From contig PGZM01000001.1 of assembly GCA_002841395.1 (NCBI GenBank), positions 234,089 to 298,088 on the forward strand: 64,000 bases of DNA. The letters are read 5' to 3'. The position numbers and the translations under genes are program-made. The notes beneath the pieces are model-generated. The model made no database searches. It saw only the letters and a list, made by a program, of their open reading frames with translations, and was not told where the DNA came from. This stretch comes from Firmicutes bacterium HGW-Firmicutes-9. Lineage in GTDB: Bacteria > Bacillota > Clostridia > Christensenellales > CAG-138. This document shows positions 52,325 through 61,378 of this stretch, piece by piece; within the stretch, counting starts at the first letter, position 1; each line of letters opens with the position of its first letter.

Positions 52325-53254
52325 ATGAAGAAAAAACTACTATCAATTGCACTTGCGACAATGTTGTTGCTTTCCATCGTTGCGATGGCCGGCTGTGCAA
52401 AAAAGGCGGACACGGAACTGACCCTGTATGAAGGAGACTATTCCGAAGTTACGATTGCACACTATCTAGTGAAATATCTGGTGGAGGATCAAACAGACCT
52501 GACAGTCAACGTGAAAGATCAAATGTCGCTGACAAACCAGTTCAAAGAAGCGACTTCAGATGATCCGAGCTGCGATATCTTGCTCAACTATGACGGTACG
52601 CTGTTGAGCCAGTGGTTACAGCAGGATGTCACCGCGGTTCCGGAGGGAACCAGTCTCTACGACTATGTAAAAGAAAATATCAAAGCGCAGTTTGGCGCAG
52701 ATCTGCTTGGCAAAGTCGGCTTGAACAATACCTACGCGATTGCCGTCATGCCGGAGACTGCCGAAAAATATAGTCTTGCGACTTGCAGCGATTTGACTGC
52801 GATCGCTCCTGAACTAACCTTCGGGGCGGAGGCAAACTTCTTTACGGAAGAGTTTACGGACCGTTATTGGTCGTTTGTGGAAGCATACGGCATGGAGTTT
52901 GCAAACTATGCGTCCATTGACATCAATTTGAAATATACGGCGATTGCGAACGGCAATTTTGACGTGACAGAGGTTTATACCACGGACGGTCTAAACCGCA
53001 AATATAATCTGGTTATCCTGACGGATGACATGAATTTCTTCCCGGAGTACAATGGCGTTTATGTTGCGCGTGAAGGTCTGTTTGAGGACTTTTCAAAGGC
53101 AGCGCCGAACCTACGCGAGGTGCTTGATCTCTTAACCGGGCAGATCAGCAGCGCGGATATGTCCGGCATGACATATGCCGTTGACGTTGAGGAAAAGAGC
53201 CCGGCGGATGTCGCGCACGACTTCCTGCTCACAAAGGGATTAATCAAATCCTAA
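52325..53254 (+). CDS. opuCC: Osmoprotectant-binding lipoprotein (OpuCC)
   Basis: 309 residues, OpuAC family. Signal peptide MKKKLLSIALATMLLLSIVA with lipobox MAGC; the mature part has DYSEVTIAHYLVKYLVE, then DILLNYDGTLLSQWL and GNFDVTEVYTTDGLNRKYNL, as in OpuCC and ProX-like proteins. ATG 52325 follows GAAAGGAT; the frame extends to 52220 but those residues are not a signal peptide. About 100 bp separate it from opuCD. Confidence 0.92.
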   Translation: MKKKLLSIALATMLLLSIVAMAGCAKKADTELTLYEGDYSEVTIAHYLVKYLVEDQTDLTVNVKDQMSLTNQFKEATSDDPSCDILLNYDGTLLSQWLQQDVTAVPEGTSLYDYVKENIKAQFGADLLGKVGLNNTYAIAVMPETAEKYSLATCSDLTAIAPELTFGAEANFFTEEFTDRYWSFVEAYGMEFANYASIDINLKYTAIANGNFDVTEVYTTDGLNRKYNLVILTDDMNFFPEYNGVYVAREGLFEDFSKAAPNLREVLDLLTGQISSADMSGMTYAVDVEEKSPADVAHDFLLTKGLIKS

Positions 53255-53270
53255 AAACAGTAGTAGAAGC

Positions 53271-53306
53271 AAAAAACGGAAGGTGAAATTCACCTTCCGT
53301 TTTTTG
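53271..53306 (+). terminator. Intrinsic terminator of the busR-opuC operon
   Basis: ACGGAAGGTGAA and its complement form the stem, flanked by AAAAA before and TTTTTT after. Confidence 0.9.
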
Positions 53307-54142
53307 TATGAGTTTTTGCAGATCAATAGTGTAGATTGAATCATCGTATCGTGGCAGAAATAGTACGGAGTTCGGAATAAACTCAAAAAAGCAAAATATG
53401 AAGCCGACACATTAAAAAATGAGGATGTTTATGAAGTAATGTTACTAACTGCGAATAATATCCGCAATCCGTTTACAGGCAAAGCCGTCACCATAAATAC
53501 TAATCCGTTCAAGGAGTCTTCGAAACGCAGATCCGCTTTGGTACGATGTCTCTCTCAAGTTCGATTCTTCTCGTCTTTACAGCATTGGTCCGTCAGTTAT
53601 TGATTATTCATTCTTCACAGATTGATAGGACAAGGATCCAGTGTTAATCATATTGGTTCTGACTGGCAAGTATCTGATTCTTACTCGTCTAATAAAGCTG
53701 CTCATCGCGGCGTAACGATCTCGTGTACTAGTCACGGGTTTCCACAGCTACGTGCAACTGTTGTGTTCAAATGCATAGGAGCGCTATTGCAGCTATCGCA
53801 CGGAATCTCAATTATCAGTGTGCCCGGTTCTACCAACGTCAAAGTGAAGCCGATATACTTCTATGCATAATTGTTTTTACCAATTATGACTTTATCGCAC
53901 TAAGGTTTGACTACTATTCAAGTTAGCGACGCAATTGCGCTCTCAATTGTTTAACGCAACTACACAGTATCGTAGATCAGGCAAACTCTGGAACTGACAT
54001 ACTTATTTCTCCAGTTTAAGTGCAATCATGTTAAGCGCTCTGAATAAGTATTCACCTTTTATTTTTCTCGTCGTTTTCTTTTCTGATGGTGTTATCTTTT
54101 CCTTTCTCACGCAACTTACTTATTGTGAAACGGATCAAATGT
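53307..54142. other. Gene-poor region with possible decayed coding fragments
   Basis: No convincing gene in over 800 bases. A plus-strand frame at about 53366-53600 is free of stops and reads like a protein piece (EVMLLTANNIRNPFTGKAV) but has no start or ribosome site, and an 82-codon frame at 53622-53870 has no family likeness. Composition is more AT-rich than the flanks. This fits a decayed insertion, but nothing identifies it. Confidence 0.4.
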
Positions 54143-54185
54143 ATGAAAATATATGAAAATAGTATGGCGTTTTCATGTTTTTCAT
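54143..54185. promoter_or_regulatory. Four-box ATGAAAA dyad upstream of the sugar kinase operon
   Basis: ATGAAAAT occurs at 54143 and 54153 in direct order, then TTTTCAT, its inverse, at 54170 and 54179. The array ends two bases before the -35 box of the next promoter, the place for an activator or a looping repressor. Confidence 0.5.
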
Positions 54186-54187
54186 AT

Positions 54188-54216
54188 TTGCGATGAAACT
54201 GGATTGATCATATAAT
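54188..54216 (+). promoter_or_regulatory. Promoter upstream of the LacI-like/ribokinase operon
   Basis: TTGCGA at 54188, 17-base spacer, perfect TATAAT at 54211. The leader to 54406 is about 180 bases and contains no recognisable gene. Confidence 0.55.
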
Positions 54217-54405
54217 CGAATTGCAAGACAAAGAGAGCTCCATCTGAGCATAATCAGAGTTAACGAATCAGGACAGAAAATATAGCAATAGAATACTCTC
54301 TTCACTGGATTTCAAACCGGCTTGACATTTTTTCCGATTTATATATGCAACTGCAGGAAGGCAGGATATATCAGGATACGGTAGGGGTGGATAACCAACA
54401 GTTGA

Positions 54406-55317
54406 ATGATGGATCAGATAATGAATCAGCAAACAAGCAATAAATCAAGCAACGGAATATTGGCTTTGGTGGTTGCGGACATTAACAATCCTTTTTTTGC
54501 TGATATCGTAAAAGGCGTAAACAAGGTTGCCCGAGTAAACGGTTACACTGTTTATACTTGCGATACCGACGAAACGGTCAGAAACGAGCTTAGCGTACTC
54601 TTGTCGATCAAACAGCAGCGGTTCGACGGGCTGATCATCACCCCAGTATCGGAACAGGCAAGCAAAAACGCACGACTCCTGGAATCGATTCAGGAGAGTG
54701 ATATACCGATCGTGCTGATTGACCGCGAAGTGAAGAGCGCGAATTTTGATGGCGTCTTCATCGATAATCATAAAGGCGCTTTCGATGGCGTAGAAGCACT
54801 CATCCGGGCAGGGCATCAGGATATTGCAATAATTACCGGACCCGCAACATCAAAACCTGGCAGAGATCGGCTCAAGGGTTATCAGGAAGCGATGCAGCTG
54901 TATAACATTCCCGTCAACGAAGCGCTTATACAGCATGGCGATTTTCGTTGGGCGAGCGGCTATTATCTGACACAGCGCTTGATGCAGATGGAAAATCGGC
55001 CCTCCGCGATCTTTGTTTCGAACAATCTGATGAGTATAGGCTGCATCAAAGCGCTGACTGAACTGCATCTACATATTCCGGATGATGTATCGCTTCTGAC
55101 ATTCGACGACAGCATCGCGCTCAACGCAATCAGCCAGAACATCAGCATTATCAACCGCTCGGCAACTCAAATGGGCATCGAGGCAGCAACAATTCTCATC
55201 GATAGGATTCGGAACAATGAGAAGAGCGTGAAACGGATCCCGAAAAGAGTTGTTTTATTACCAAAGCTGGAACTCCGTGGATCTGAGGTCGCAGCAAGTA
55301 AACTATTAAAAAGTTAG
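54406..55317 (+). CDS. LacI/RbsB-like effector-domain protein without DNA-binding domain
   Basis: 303 residues. From about residue 16 it is a LacI-type ligand domain: NGILALVVADINNPFFADIVKG, RFDGLIITPVSEQ, DIPIVLIDREV, IAIITGPATSKPGRDRLKGY, PSAIFVSNNLMSIGC, DDVSLLTFDDS. The normal 50-60 residue helix-turn-helix and hinge are missing, and an in-frame TGA sits just before ATG 54406, so the loss is not a start-choice error. No signal peptide either. It could be a sensor acting through a partner or a truncated remnant of a repressor. The ribokinase gene follows by 12 bp. Confidence 0.8.
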   Translation: MMDQIMNQQTSNKSSNGILALVVADINNPFFADIVKGVNKVARVNGYTVYTCDTDETVRNELSVLLSIKQQRFDGLIITPVSEQASKNARLLESIQESDIPIVLIDREVKSANFDGVFIDNHKGAFDGVEALIRAGHQDIAIITGPATSKPGRDRLKGYQEAMQLYNIPVNEALIQHGDFRWASGYYLTQRLMQMENRPSAIFVSNNLMSIGCIKALTELHLHIPDDVSLLTFDDSIALNAISQNISIINRSATQMGIEAATILIDRIRNNEKSVKRIPKRVVLLPKLELRGSEVAASKLLKS

Positions 55318-55329
55318 TGGGAGCATCGC

Positions 55330-56259
55330 ATGAAAGCAGGAAAAATTGTAGTCTTCGGAAGTTTCGTCGTTGATTTAACCAGCTGGGCAGACCATCTTCC
55401 TGTGCCGGGCGAAACCATCAAGGGTAGCGTTTTTAAGATGGGCCCCGGCGGAAAAGGCTCGAATCAAGGCGTAGCAGCCAGTCGGGCAGGCGCGGATGTA
55501 ACGCTTGTGACAAAAGTAGGCAACGATGTATTCGGGCAGACCGCGTTGGAGTTTTACAAAAACGAGAATATGACGACAGAGTACGTGTTTGTCGATTCTG
55601 AAAAGGAAACGGGCACCGCGCTGATCATGGTCGATGAGAAGGTTGGACAGAACCAGATTCTGGTTGTTAGCGGCGCGTGCGACAATATTACGAGGTACGA
55701 AGTCGAGCAAACATTTTCGCTAATCGACTCTGCTGAGATCGTTCTTCTGCAGCTCGAAGTGAACATGGATGCGATCGAGAAGGTAGTTGATTATGCGCAC
55801 GCGAAGGGTAAGAAGATCGTTTTGAACACGGCGCCAGCGCGTAAGCTGCCGGTATCTTTGCTCCAGAAACTGGACATCGTAACCCCGAACGAAATCGAGG
55901 CAGGTATCCTGACCGACATGAAGGTTGAAACCGAAGCAGATGCCGAAAAGGCTGCGCAGATTCTGATGAACAGCGGCGTGAAAAATGTGGTCGTTACCAT
56001 GGGCAAAAACGGCGTGTTCGTCATGACGCCTAAGCGCAAAGAAATGATTCCGCCTATGCAGGTCAAGGCGATTGACACAACTGGAGCCGGCGATGCCTTC
56101 AACGGCGGATTCGTGACTGCGCTGTCCGAGGGGAAGGATATCTTCGAAGCCGCGCGATTTGGCAACGCTGTGGGGGCCCTGTCCGTCACAAAAATCGGCA
56201 CTGCACCCGCAATGCCACACCGCAGCGACATCGACCGCTTTATGAGAGATAACACATAG
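55330..56259 (+). CDS. rbsK: Ribokinase-type PfkB sugar kinase
   Basis: 309 residues. N-terminal GSFVVDLTSWADHLPVPGET, GPGGKGSNQGVAASRAG substrate loop, NTAPARKLP, TPNEIEAG, and the anion hole DTTGAGDAFNGGF with catalytic Asp are those of ribokinase. It phosphorylates ribose or another pentose/deoxyribose. GGGAGC precedes ATG 55330. With the FucU-type mutarotase next to it, ribose or fucose/ribose-like sugar use is likely. Confidence 0.88.
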   Translation: MKAGKIVVFGSFVVDLTSWADHLPVPGETIKGSVFKMGPGGKGSNQGVAASRAGADVTLVTKVGNDVFGQTALEFYKNENMTTEYVFVDSEKETGTALIMVDEKVGQNQILVVSGACDNITRYEVEQTFSLIDSAEIVLLQLEVNMDAIEKVVDYAHAKGKKIVLNTAPARKLPVSLLQKLDIVTPNEIEAGILTDMKVETEADAEKAAQILMNSGVKNVVVTMGKNGVFVMTPKRKEMIPPMQVKAIDTTGAGDAFNGGFVTALSEGKDIFEAARFGNAVGALSVTKIGTAPAMPHRSDIDRFMRDNT

Positions 56260-56316
56260 AATAGCCATTTTGTTCATGTGCAAAGAGATATTCATACTAA
56301 TGAAAGGGGAATCGAT

Positions 56317-56763
56317 ATGTTAAGAGGAATTCCGAATTGTCTGTCTCCAGAACTGATCAAGGTCATCTGGGAAATGGGCCATGGCGATACGATTGTGCTG
56401 GCTGACGCGTTTTATCCTTCCGCTGCCTCGGCAAAAAGGAACGGAAGCATCTTATTGCGCTGCGATGGTGTGCGCAATACCGAAGTACTCGACGCCATTC
56501 TTCAGTTCATGCCGTTGGACGAGTCGATTGAAAAGCCGGCGCTGATCATGGATTTGCAGGAATGCGATCGCGGCAAAGTTGCCACTCCTGTTTGGGATGA
56601 GTACAAGAGCATTGTGAAGAAGCATGATAAAAGAGGACTTGACTGCGTCGGTATGATCGAACGGTTTGCATTTTACGAAGCCGCCAAGAGCGCGTATGCT
56701 GTCATCGCTACGGGTGAGGAATCGCTCTACGGTTGCATGATTCTGCAAAAAGGATGCAAGTAA
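56317..56763 (+). CDS. fucU: FucU/RbsD-family sugar mutarotase
   Basis: 148 residues. LRGIPNCLSPELIKVIWEMG then HGDTIVLADAFYP, with His22 of the GHGD motif, and the ending ERFAFYEAAKSAYAVIATGE followed by YGCMILQKG are FucU landmarks. These decamers speed the anomer exchange of fucose or ribose before kinase action. I start at ATG 56317 after AAGGGGA; ATG-type start 56278 lies too far upstream. Confidence 0.88.
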   Translation: MLRGIPNCLSPELIKVIWEMGHGDTIVLADAFYPSAASAKRNGSILLRCDGVRNTEVLDAILQFMPLDESIEKPALIMDLQECDRGKVATPVWDEYKSIVKKHDKRGLDCVGMIERFAFYEAAKSAYAVIATGEESLYGCMILQKGCK

Positions 56764-56853
56764 GAGATTTTAGTCGTTTGGAAATGAGCGGAATCCATCC
56801 GTAATAGATGCGAATTCGGTAGAATTTGACCAGAAAGAGGAGGCAACAATCCT

Positions 56854-57813
56854 TTGATCGAAGTCGAAGTCCGGAATCTCACAAAAAAATACGATAACCA
56901 TCTTGCGGTTGACGATATCAGCTTTTCTATTGAGACGGGGAAAATCTATGGATTTTTAGGCCCCAACGGCGCGGGGAAATCGACCACAATGAATATTCTT
57001 GCTGGTTGTCTTGCCGCGACAAACGGGCAGGTACTCATTCATAATCACGATATTTTCGAGGAGCAGAAGGAAGCGAAACGGCACATTGGCTATTTACCGG
57101 AACTTCCGCCTTTATATCTTGATATGACGCCGAAAGACTTCCTTGTGTTCGTAAGTGAGATCAGGTGCGTTCCGAAAGCGCAGCGTCTCATGGATGTGTC
57201 CAAAATCATGAATCGTACAGGCATATCCGAGGTTGCAAATCGACTGATCGGTCAACTTTCGAAGGGATATCGGCAGCGCGTTGGAATCGCACAGGCACTG
57301 ATTGGAAACCCGGAGGTAATCATCCTTGACGAACCGACCGTTGGCCTCGATCCTGCGCAGATCATCGAAATTCGCGAACTGATTCGCCAACTCGGGAAAG
57401 ACCATACCATACTACTTTCAAGCCATATTCTCTCCGAAGTAAGCGAGCTTTGCGACGAGGTGATGATTCTTTCGAAAGGAAAACTCGTTGCGCGGGATAC
57501 ACCTGAGAAACTCGGTGAAATGCTCGGGTCAGGTAATCGCTTATACATGCAAGTTGAAGGATCGGAGGCGGAGGTTCGCGCCGTACTACAATCTGCAGGC
57601 ATGGTAGAGAAACTTCTATTGAAGACACTGGATACCAGACGCATTTCAGTGGAACTTGAGGCAGACGATGCAGTCAAGGAACGGATATTCTATGCGTTTG
57701 CTGAGGCGAAGCTGTTGATTCGCGAGATGCGGACGGAGAAAATGACGCTGGAAGAGATATTCCTCGAATACACCGGCTTGGGAAAGGGGGATACGTATGG
57801 CGGGAATTTATAA
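56854..57813 (+). CDS. ABC exporter ATPase, Gld/Nos type (module 1)
   Basis: 319 residues with a TTG start after GAGGAGG. GPNGAGKSTTMNILAG, YLPELPPLY, LSKGYRQRVGIAQAL, IILDEPTVGLDP and LSSHILSEV are present, plus a C-terminal extension with EVRAVLQSAG as in GldA/NatA-type ATPases. Clearly paralogous to the ATPase at 61379. It overlaps the permease gene by 17 bp. Confidence 0.9.
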   Translation: MIEVEVRNLTKKYDNHLAVDDISFSIETGKIYGFLGPNGAGKSTTMNILAGCLAATNGQVLIHNHDIFEEQKEAKRHIGYLPELPPLYLDMTPKDFLVFVSEIRCVPKAQRLMDVSKIMNRTGISEVANRLIGQLSKGYRQRVGIAQALIGNPEVIILDEPTVGLDPAQIIEIRELIRQLGKDHTILLSSHILSEVSELCDEVMILSKGKLVARDTPEKLGEMLGSGNRLYMQVEGSEAEVRAVLQSAGMVEKLLLKTLDTRRISVELEADDAVKERIFYAFAEAKLLIREMRTEKMTLEEIFLEYTGLGKGDTYGGNL

Positions 57814-58660
57814 AAAGGAAATGCGTTCCTATTTCCGGGGCTTGATGGGTTGGGTATTTCTTGCGTTAATTCTGCTGACCTTCGGTATTTACACGTCTGT
57901 GCTCTGCCTTTCAAAGGGGTTTGCAGATTTCTCGCTAGTCCCATACAATGCTCAGTTTGTATTCCTGATTGCAATTCCACTGCTTACGATGCGTTCGCTT
58001 GCGGAGGAACGACGGCAGCACACCGATCAGTTATTGTATTCCTCCTCACTCAGCTCTGCCGAAATCGTGATTGGCAAATATCTTTCTTGCGTTACAATTC
58101 TCGCTCTTCCGCTCGTCATCAGCTGTTTGTATCCATTGGTTCTGTCCGGTCACGGACGTGTCGTTCTGGAAACCACCTTCTCCACAATGCTTGCGTTCTT
58201 TCTGCTGGGATGTGTTCTAACGGCAATCGGGCTATTCTTTTCGGCTCTCTCTACAAACCAGTTCGTTTCCGCCGCGATCAGCTTTTGCGCGTTGCTTTTC
58301 TGCTACTTTGCAAATGATCTCGGATCACTGCTTTCCACAAGCATTGCAGCTGCATTTTACTTCTTCTCAGTTCTGGCGATTGCGGCTGTCGCATTGCTGC
58401 GCGTGATGACGAAGAACTGGCTGGCGGCGGGAGTTGCTCTTTTGATTCTTGAAGGGGGCCTGTTGCTGATCTACCTGTTTGTGCCCACGATACTGGATGG
58501 TTCCGTCGCAGCGGCATTCGGTAGCATCGCAGTGTTTGCAAAACTCGAGACTTTCAGCAACGGAATCCTTAATATCACCGTTCTATTGCAGTATGTGTCC
58601 TTGGCCTGGCTCTTTGTCTTTTTCACCATACAGGCAGTAGAAAAAAGAAGATGGAGTTGA
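57797..58660 (+). CDS. ABC-2 type permease, GldF-like (module 1)
   Basis: 287 residues with about six to seven spans. KKEMRSYFRGLMGWVFLAL, then PLLTMRSLAEERRQHTDQLL and VEKRRWS at the end are shared with the permease at 62329. These membrane proteins work with the ATPase to move an unknown lipid-like or polymer substrate, or to anchor the next protein. Confidence 0.88.
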   Translation: MAGIYKKEMRSYFRGLMGWVFLALILLTFGIYTSVLCLSKGFADFSLVPYNAQFVFLIAIPLLTMRSLAEERRQHTDQLLYSSSLSSAEIVIGKYLSCVTILALPLVISCLYPLVLSGHGRVVLETTFSTMLAFFLLGCVLTAIGLFFSALSTNQFVSAAISFCALLFCYFANDLGSLLSTSIAAAFYFFSVLAIAAVALLRVMTKNWLAAGVALLILEGGLLLIYLFVPTILDGSVAAAFGSIAVFAKLETFSNGILNITVLLQYVSLAWLFVFFTIQAVEKRRWS

Positions 58661-58667
58661 AGCGGCT

Positions 58668-60089
58668 ATGAATGTGAAGAAAACAAGCCGCAGAACGAAA
58701 AGCGGGATCTATAGTCTGGCGATCTCTCTCGTGATGATTGCCTTGGTGATTGGCGCGAACCTGATCGTGTCGCTCCTGCCAAAAAGCGTGGTAAAAATTG
58801 ACACCACCGCAGAGAAGCTTTATACGGTATCCGGTCAAACGGAGCAGGTGCTTGCAGGGCTAAGCGAAGATATTCAGATCTACCTGATCGTTGAGCCTGG
58901 CAAGGAAGACAGTTATATAGTTAACCTTCTTGGACGCTATGCACAACTATCCAGGCATATCAAGCTCAACCGGATCAATCCGCTGATCCACCCGACCTTT
59001 ACCCTCAACTATTCCGACGAAACAGTAGAAAACAATGGCGTGATAGTGACCTCTTCCGCGCGAAGCATGCTCGTACAACAAAACGATATGTTTGAGTACG
59101 GTTTTGACTATACCTACTACACGAACGCGACGGTTTTCACTGGTGAACGTAAGCTCACCGGCGCAATCCGCTATGTAACGGAAGAAAACGTACCGACTGT
59201 TTATCAGCTGAGCGGGCATGGTGAAACAACTATTTCAGAACGGCTGACGGAAGCGATTGTTACCGAGAATATGGATCTCAAAGGGCTCGACATTCTTACC
59301 GCAGGCAGTATTCCTACCGATGCATCGGCAATATTGCTCGTTTCCCCGCAGACGGACCTTTCGGCTGACGAAGCGAGTATACTGCAACGGTATCTGGATC
59401 AAGGCGGTAAGTTATTATTGATCTCCGGCTTCTGTGCGGAACCGATGAACAATCTCTACGCGATGCTCTCTGCCTTTGGTATGGAGCCGGTGCAAGGCGT
59501 GATCATTGAAGCGGACGGCGCACGCAGCATCTCTGGCTATCCATATTATCTGTTGCCGGTTCTGCACGAGCACACGATTACAAATCCTTTGATTCAGGAT
59601 CACGCGAAAATTGTAACCCCTACTGCAATGGGAATCCGCGAGATGGCAACACATCGCAGTTCGCTCGTCATATCTCCGCTGCTCATGACCTCGGACAAGT
59701 CGTATTCTAAGACGGATCCCTACGGTACGCAGACATTTGAGCGAGAAGCGGGCGATTTGAGCGGTCCGTTCCGTGTTGGAATGACGGCGGAGGAGCGCAT
59801 AAATGATCGTGATATCAAGCTAGCCTGGTATAGCTCGGATATGATGATACTCGATCAGGCGGATGACATTGTTTCCGGTAGCAACATCGACCTTGTGGTC
59901 AATACACTGGGGTGGTTGTGTAATCAGGAAAACGGCATCAACGTTCGTGCGAAATCCACGGTAACACCTTACCTGACGGTTTCGACAGCCCTGAAAAATA
60001 TCATGGGCACGGTGATCACGGTGATCCTGCCTGCGGCGGCGCTTGCAGCCGGAGTGGCGATCTATTCGTATAGGAGACGCCGCAAATGA
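58668..60089 (+). CDS. GldG-like ABC-associated protein (module 1)
   Basis: 473 residues: an N-terminal membrane span (SLAISLVMIALVIGANLIVS), an extracytoplasmic domain starting with the marker TTAEKLYTVSGQTEQVL and containing QLSGHGETTISE and DQGGKLLLISGF, and a C-terminal span before YRRRRK. This is the ABC-transporter auxiliary (GldG/DUF4350-like) fold. Seven bases after the permease gene. Confidence 0.85.
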   Translation: MNVKKTSRRTKSGIYSLAISLVMIALVIGANLIVSLLPKSVVKIDTTAEKLYTVSGQTEQVLAGLSEDIQIYLIVEPGKEDSYIVNLLGRYAQLSRHIKLNRINPLIHPTFTLNYSDETVENNGVIVTSSARSMLVQQNDMFEYGFDYTYYTNATVFTGERKLTGAIRYVTEENVPTVYQLSGHGETTISERLTEAIVTENMDLKGLDILTAGSIPTDASAILLVSPQTDLSADEASILQRYLDQGGKLLLISGFCAEPMNNLYAMLSAFGMEPVQGVIIEADGARSISGYPYYLLPVLHEHTITNPLIQDHAKIVTPTAMGIREMATHRSSLVISPLLMTSDKSYSKTDPYGTQTFEREAGDLSGPFRVGMTAEERINDRDIKLAWYSSDMMILDQADDIVSGSNIDLVVNTLGWLCNQENGINVRAKSTVTPYLTVSTALKNIMGTVITVILPAAALAAGVAIYSYRRRRK

Positions 60090-61354
60090 ACAGAAGGAAA
60101 CTCTGGGGTTTGATCTTGCTTGCTGGGTTCGCCACGCTGATGATAGCGGGATATTTAGTTTACAAAGCTATGTCTGCGCCGACAAGTAGCGAGAGCCGGA
60201 CGATACTGTTTCAAGCGTCCGGTATACAGCAGATCAAGAGCGGGTACGCGGGAGAGGAACAGATATTCCTGAAAGAGAACGGCGTTTGGACATACGCCCC
60301 TGATGAGGCGTTCCCCCTGAACCCCGCGTATATCGAGGATATGGAAGACGCACTGCTTTCGCTGACCGCGACAGCAGAGATGTCGATTGGAGACCCTGCG
60401 GAATACGGTCTTGTGATACCGGTCTTCGAGATTTCAGTCATAGCCGAGAACGGCAAAACGTTTACCTGTGCAGTCGGCAACGAGAACAAAACCGCCGATG
60501 TCGTCTACCTTTATGTTGACAAAAGCATCTATACCGTAGACATCGATTTTTCGAGACGGTTTAGCCATACGCTTCTGGAGATGGTTAAGAAGCAACCATT
60601 ACTGGACTTGCAGCCGTCGGAAGTTTCTGCCTTCTCCATAGAGAACTCAAATGGTTTATGCGAACTTACACGCGATACAGACAGTGCGCCGAGCGGGGTG
60701 GATCGTCTCACATGGATCATGTATGACGGTACTCCGGCGGACGATGAACGGGCAAAGTCCTTGCTTCTTGCAATCGCGGGTATGCGCGCGGAAGAATGCG
60801 TCGCATACAAGCCGGATGCGGCAACACTTTCGGGATACGGATTCGATCAGTCGGCTGCGGTCATCGGGGTTTCGTATAACGACACGAACTGGACGGCACA
60901 GATAGGCAACAAAACGGACGACGGAAAATATTATGCTTATCTGCCGGAAGTGGGTGTGATCTGCACCTTTGAAGCATCCGTTCCCGAACAGATTCTTGGG
61001 ATATCGGCACAGGACTGCCTAAATCGCGCAGTGTTCCCTGTCTCATATGAGAATCTGACATACGCCGAAGCCAAGTATGGAGGCGAAATTCAGCGGTTGA
61101 ATTTTCAGGAATACGGCAAAGCCTGGGACTTCTACTACAAGCTCTCCACCATGCGAGCTGAACAGCTTGACGATTCGGAACCCGTGGGGAATGCAGATGT
61201 GACGATTACGGTATACACGTCGAATCCAAACGTGAACTATGTGATCGCGTTTCGGAAGCTCAACGAAGATTTTTATCGCACAGATATGTTCGGCTATGGT
61301 CAGTTGGTCAACAAAAGAGACATTGAGGAACTGCTCAGCATACTGGACAAGTGA
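60086..61354 (+). CDS. DUF4340 protein (module 1)
   Basis: 422 residues: a single N-terminal span (LWGLILLAGFATLMIAGYLVY) then a repeated beta-rich domain in which ENGVWTYAPDEAFPLNPAYI and YGLVIPVFEISV recall DUF4340, a family almost always next to GldG-type genes. Overlaps the GldG-like gene by four bases. Function unknown; probably an extracytoplasmic subunit of the complex. Confidence 0.82.
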   Translation: MNRRKLWGLILLAGFATLMIAGYLVYKAMSAPTSSESRTILFQASGIQQIKSGYAGEEQIFLKENGVWTYAPDEAFPLNPAYIEDMEDALLSLTATAEMSIGDPAEYGLVIPVFEISVIAENGKTFTCAVGNENKTADVVYLYVDKSIYTVDIDFSRRFSHTLLEMVKKQPLLDLQPSEVSAFSIENSNGLCELTRDTDSAPSGVDRLTWIMYDGTPADDERAKSLLLAIAGMRAEECVAYKPDAATLSGYGFDQSAAVIGVSYNDTNWTAQIGNKTDDGKYYAYLPEVGVICTFEASVPEQILGISAQDCLNRAVFPVSYENLTYAEAKYGGEIQRLNFQEYGKAWDFYYKLSTMRAEQLDDSEPVGNADVTITVYTSNPNVNYVIAFRKLNEDFYRTDMFGYGQLVNKRDIEELLSILDK

Positions 61355-61378
61355 AGGCTGGTTCAGAGGAGGACAATC

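Noticed and set aside
53622..53870. An 82-codon plus-strand frame in the gene-poor region
   Set aside because: No recognisable family, weak ribosome site and neighbouring stop-rich DNA; kept only as a possible remnant.
54535..54548. A TAAACGGTTACA sequence resembling the LacI boxes
   Set aside because: It is inside the LacI-like coding sequence and encodes a conserved-looking protein segment (RVNGYT), so it is probably chance.
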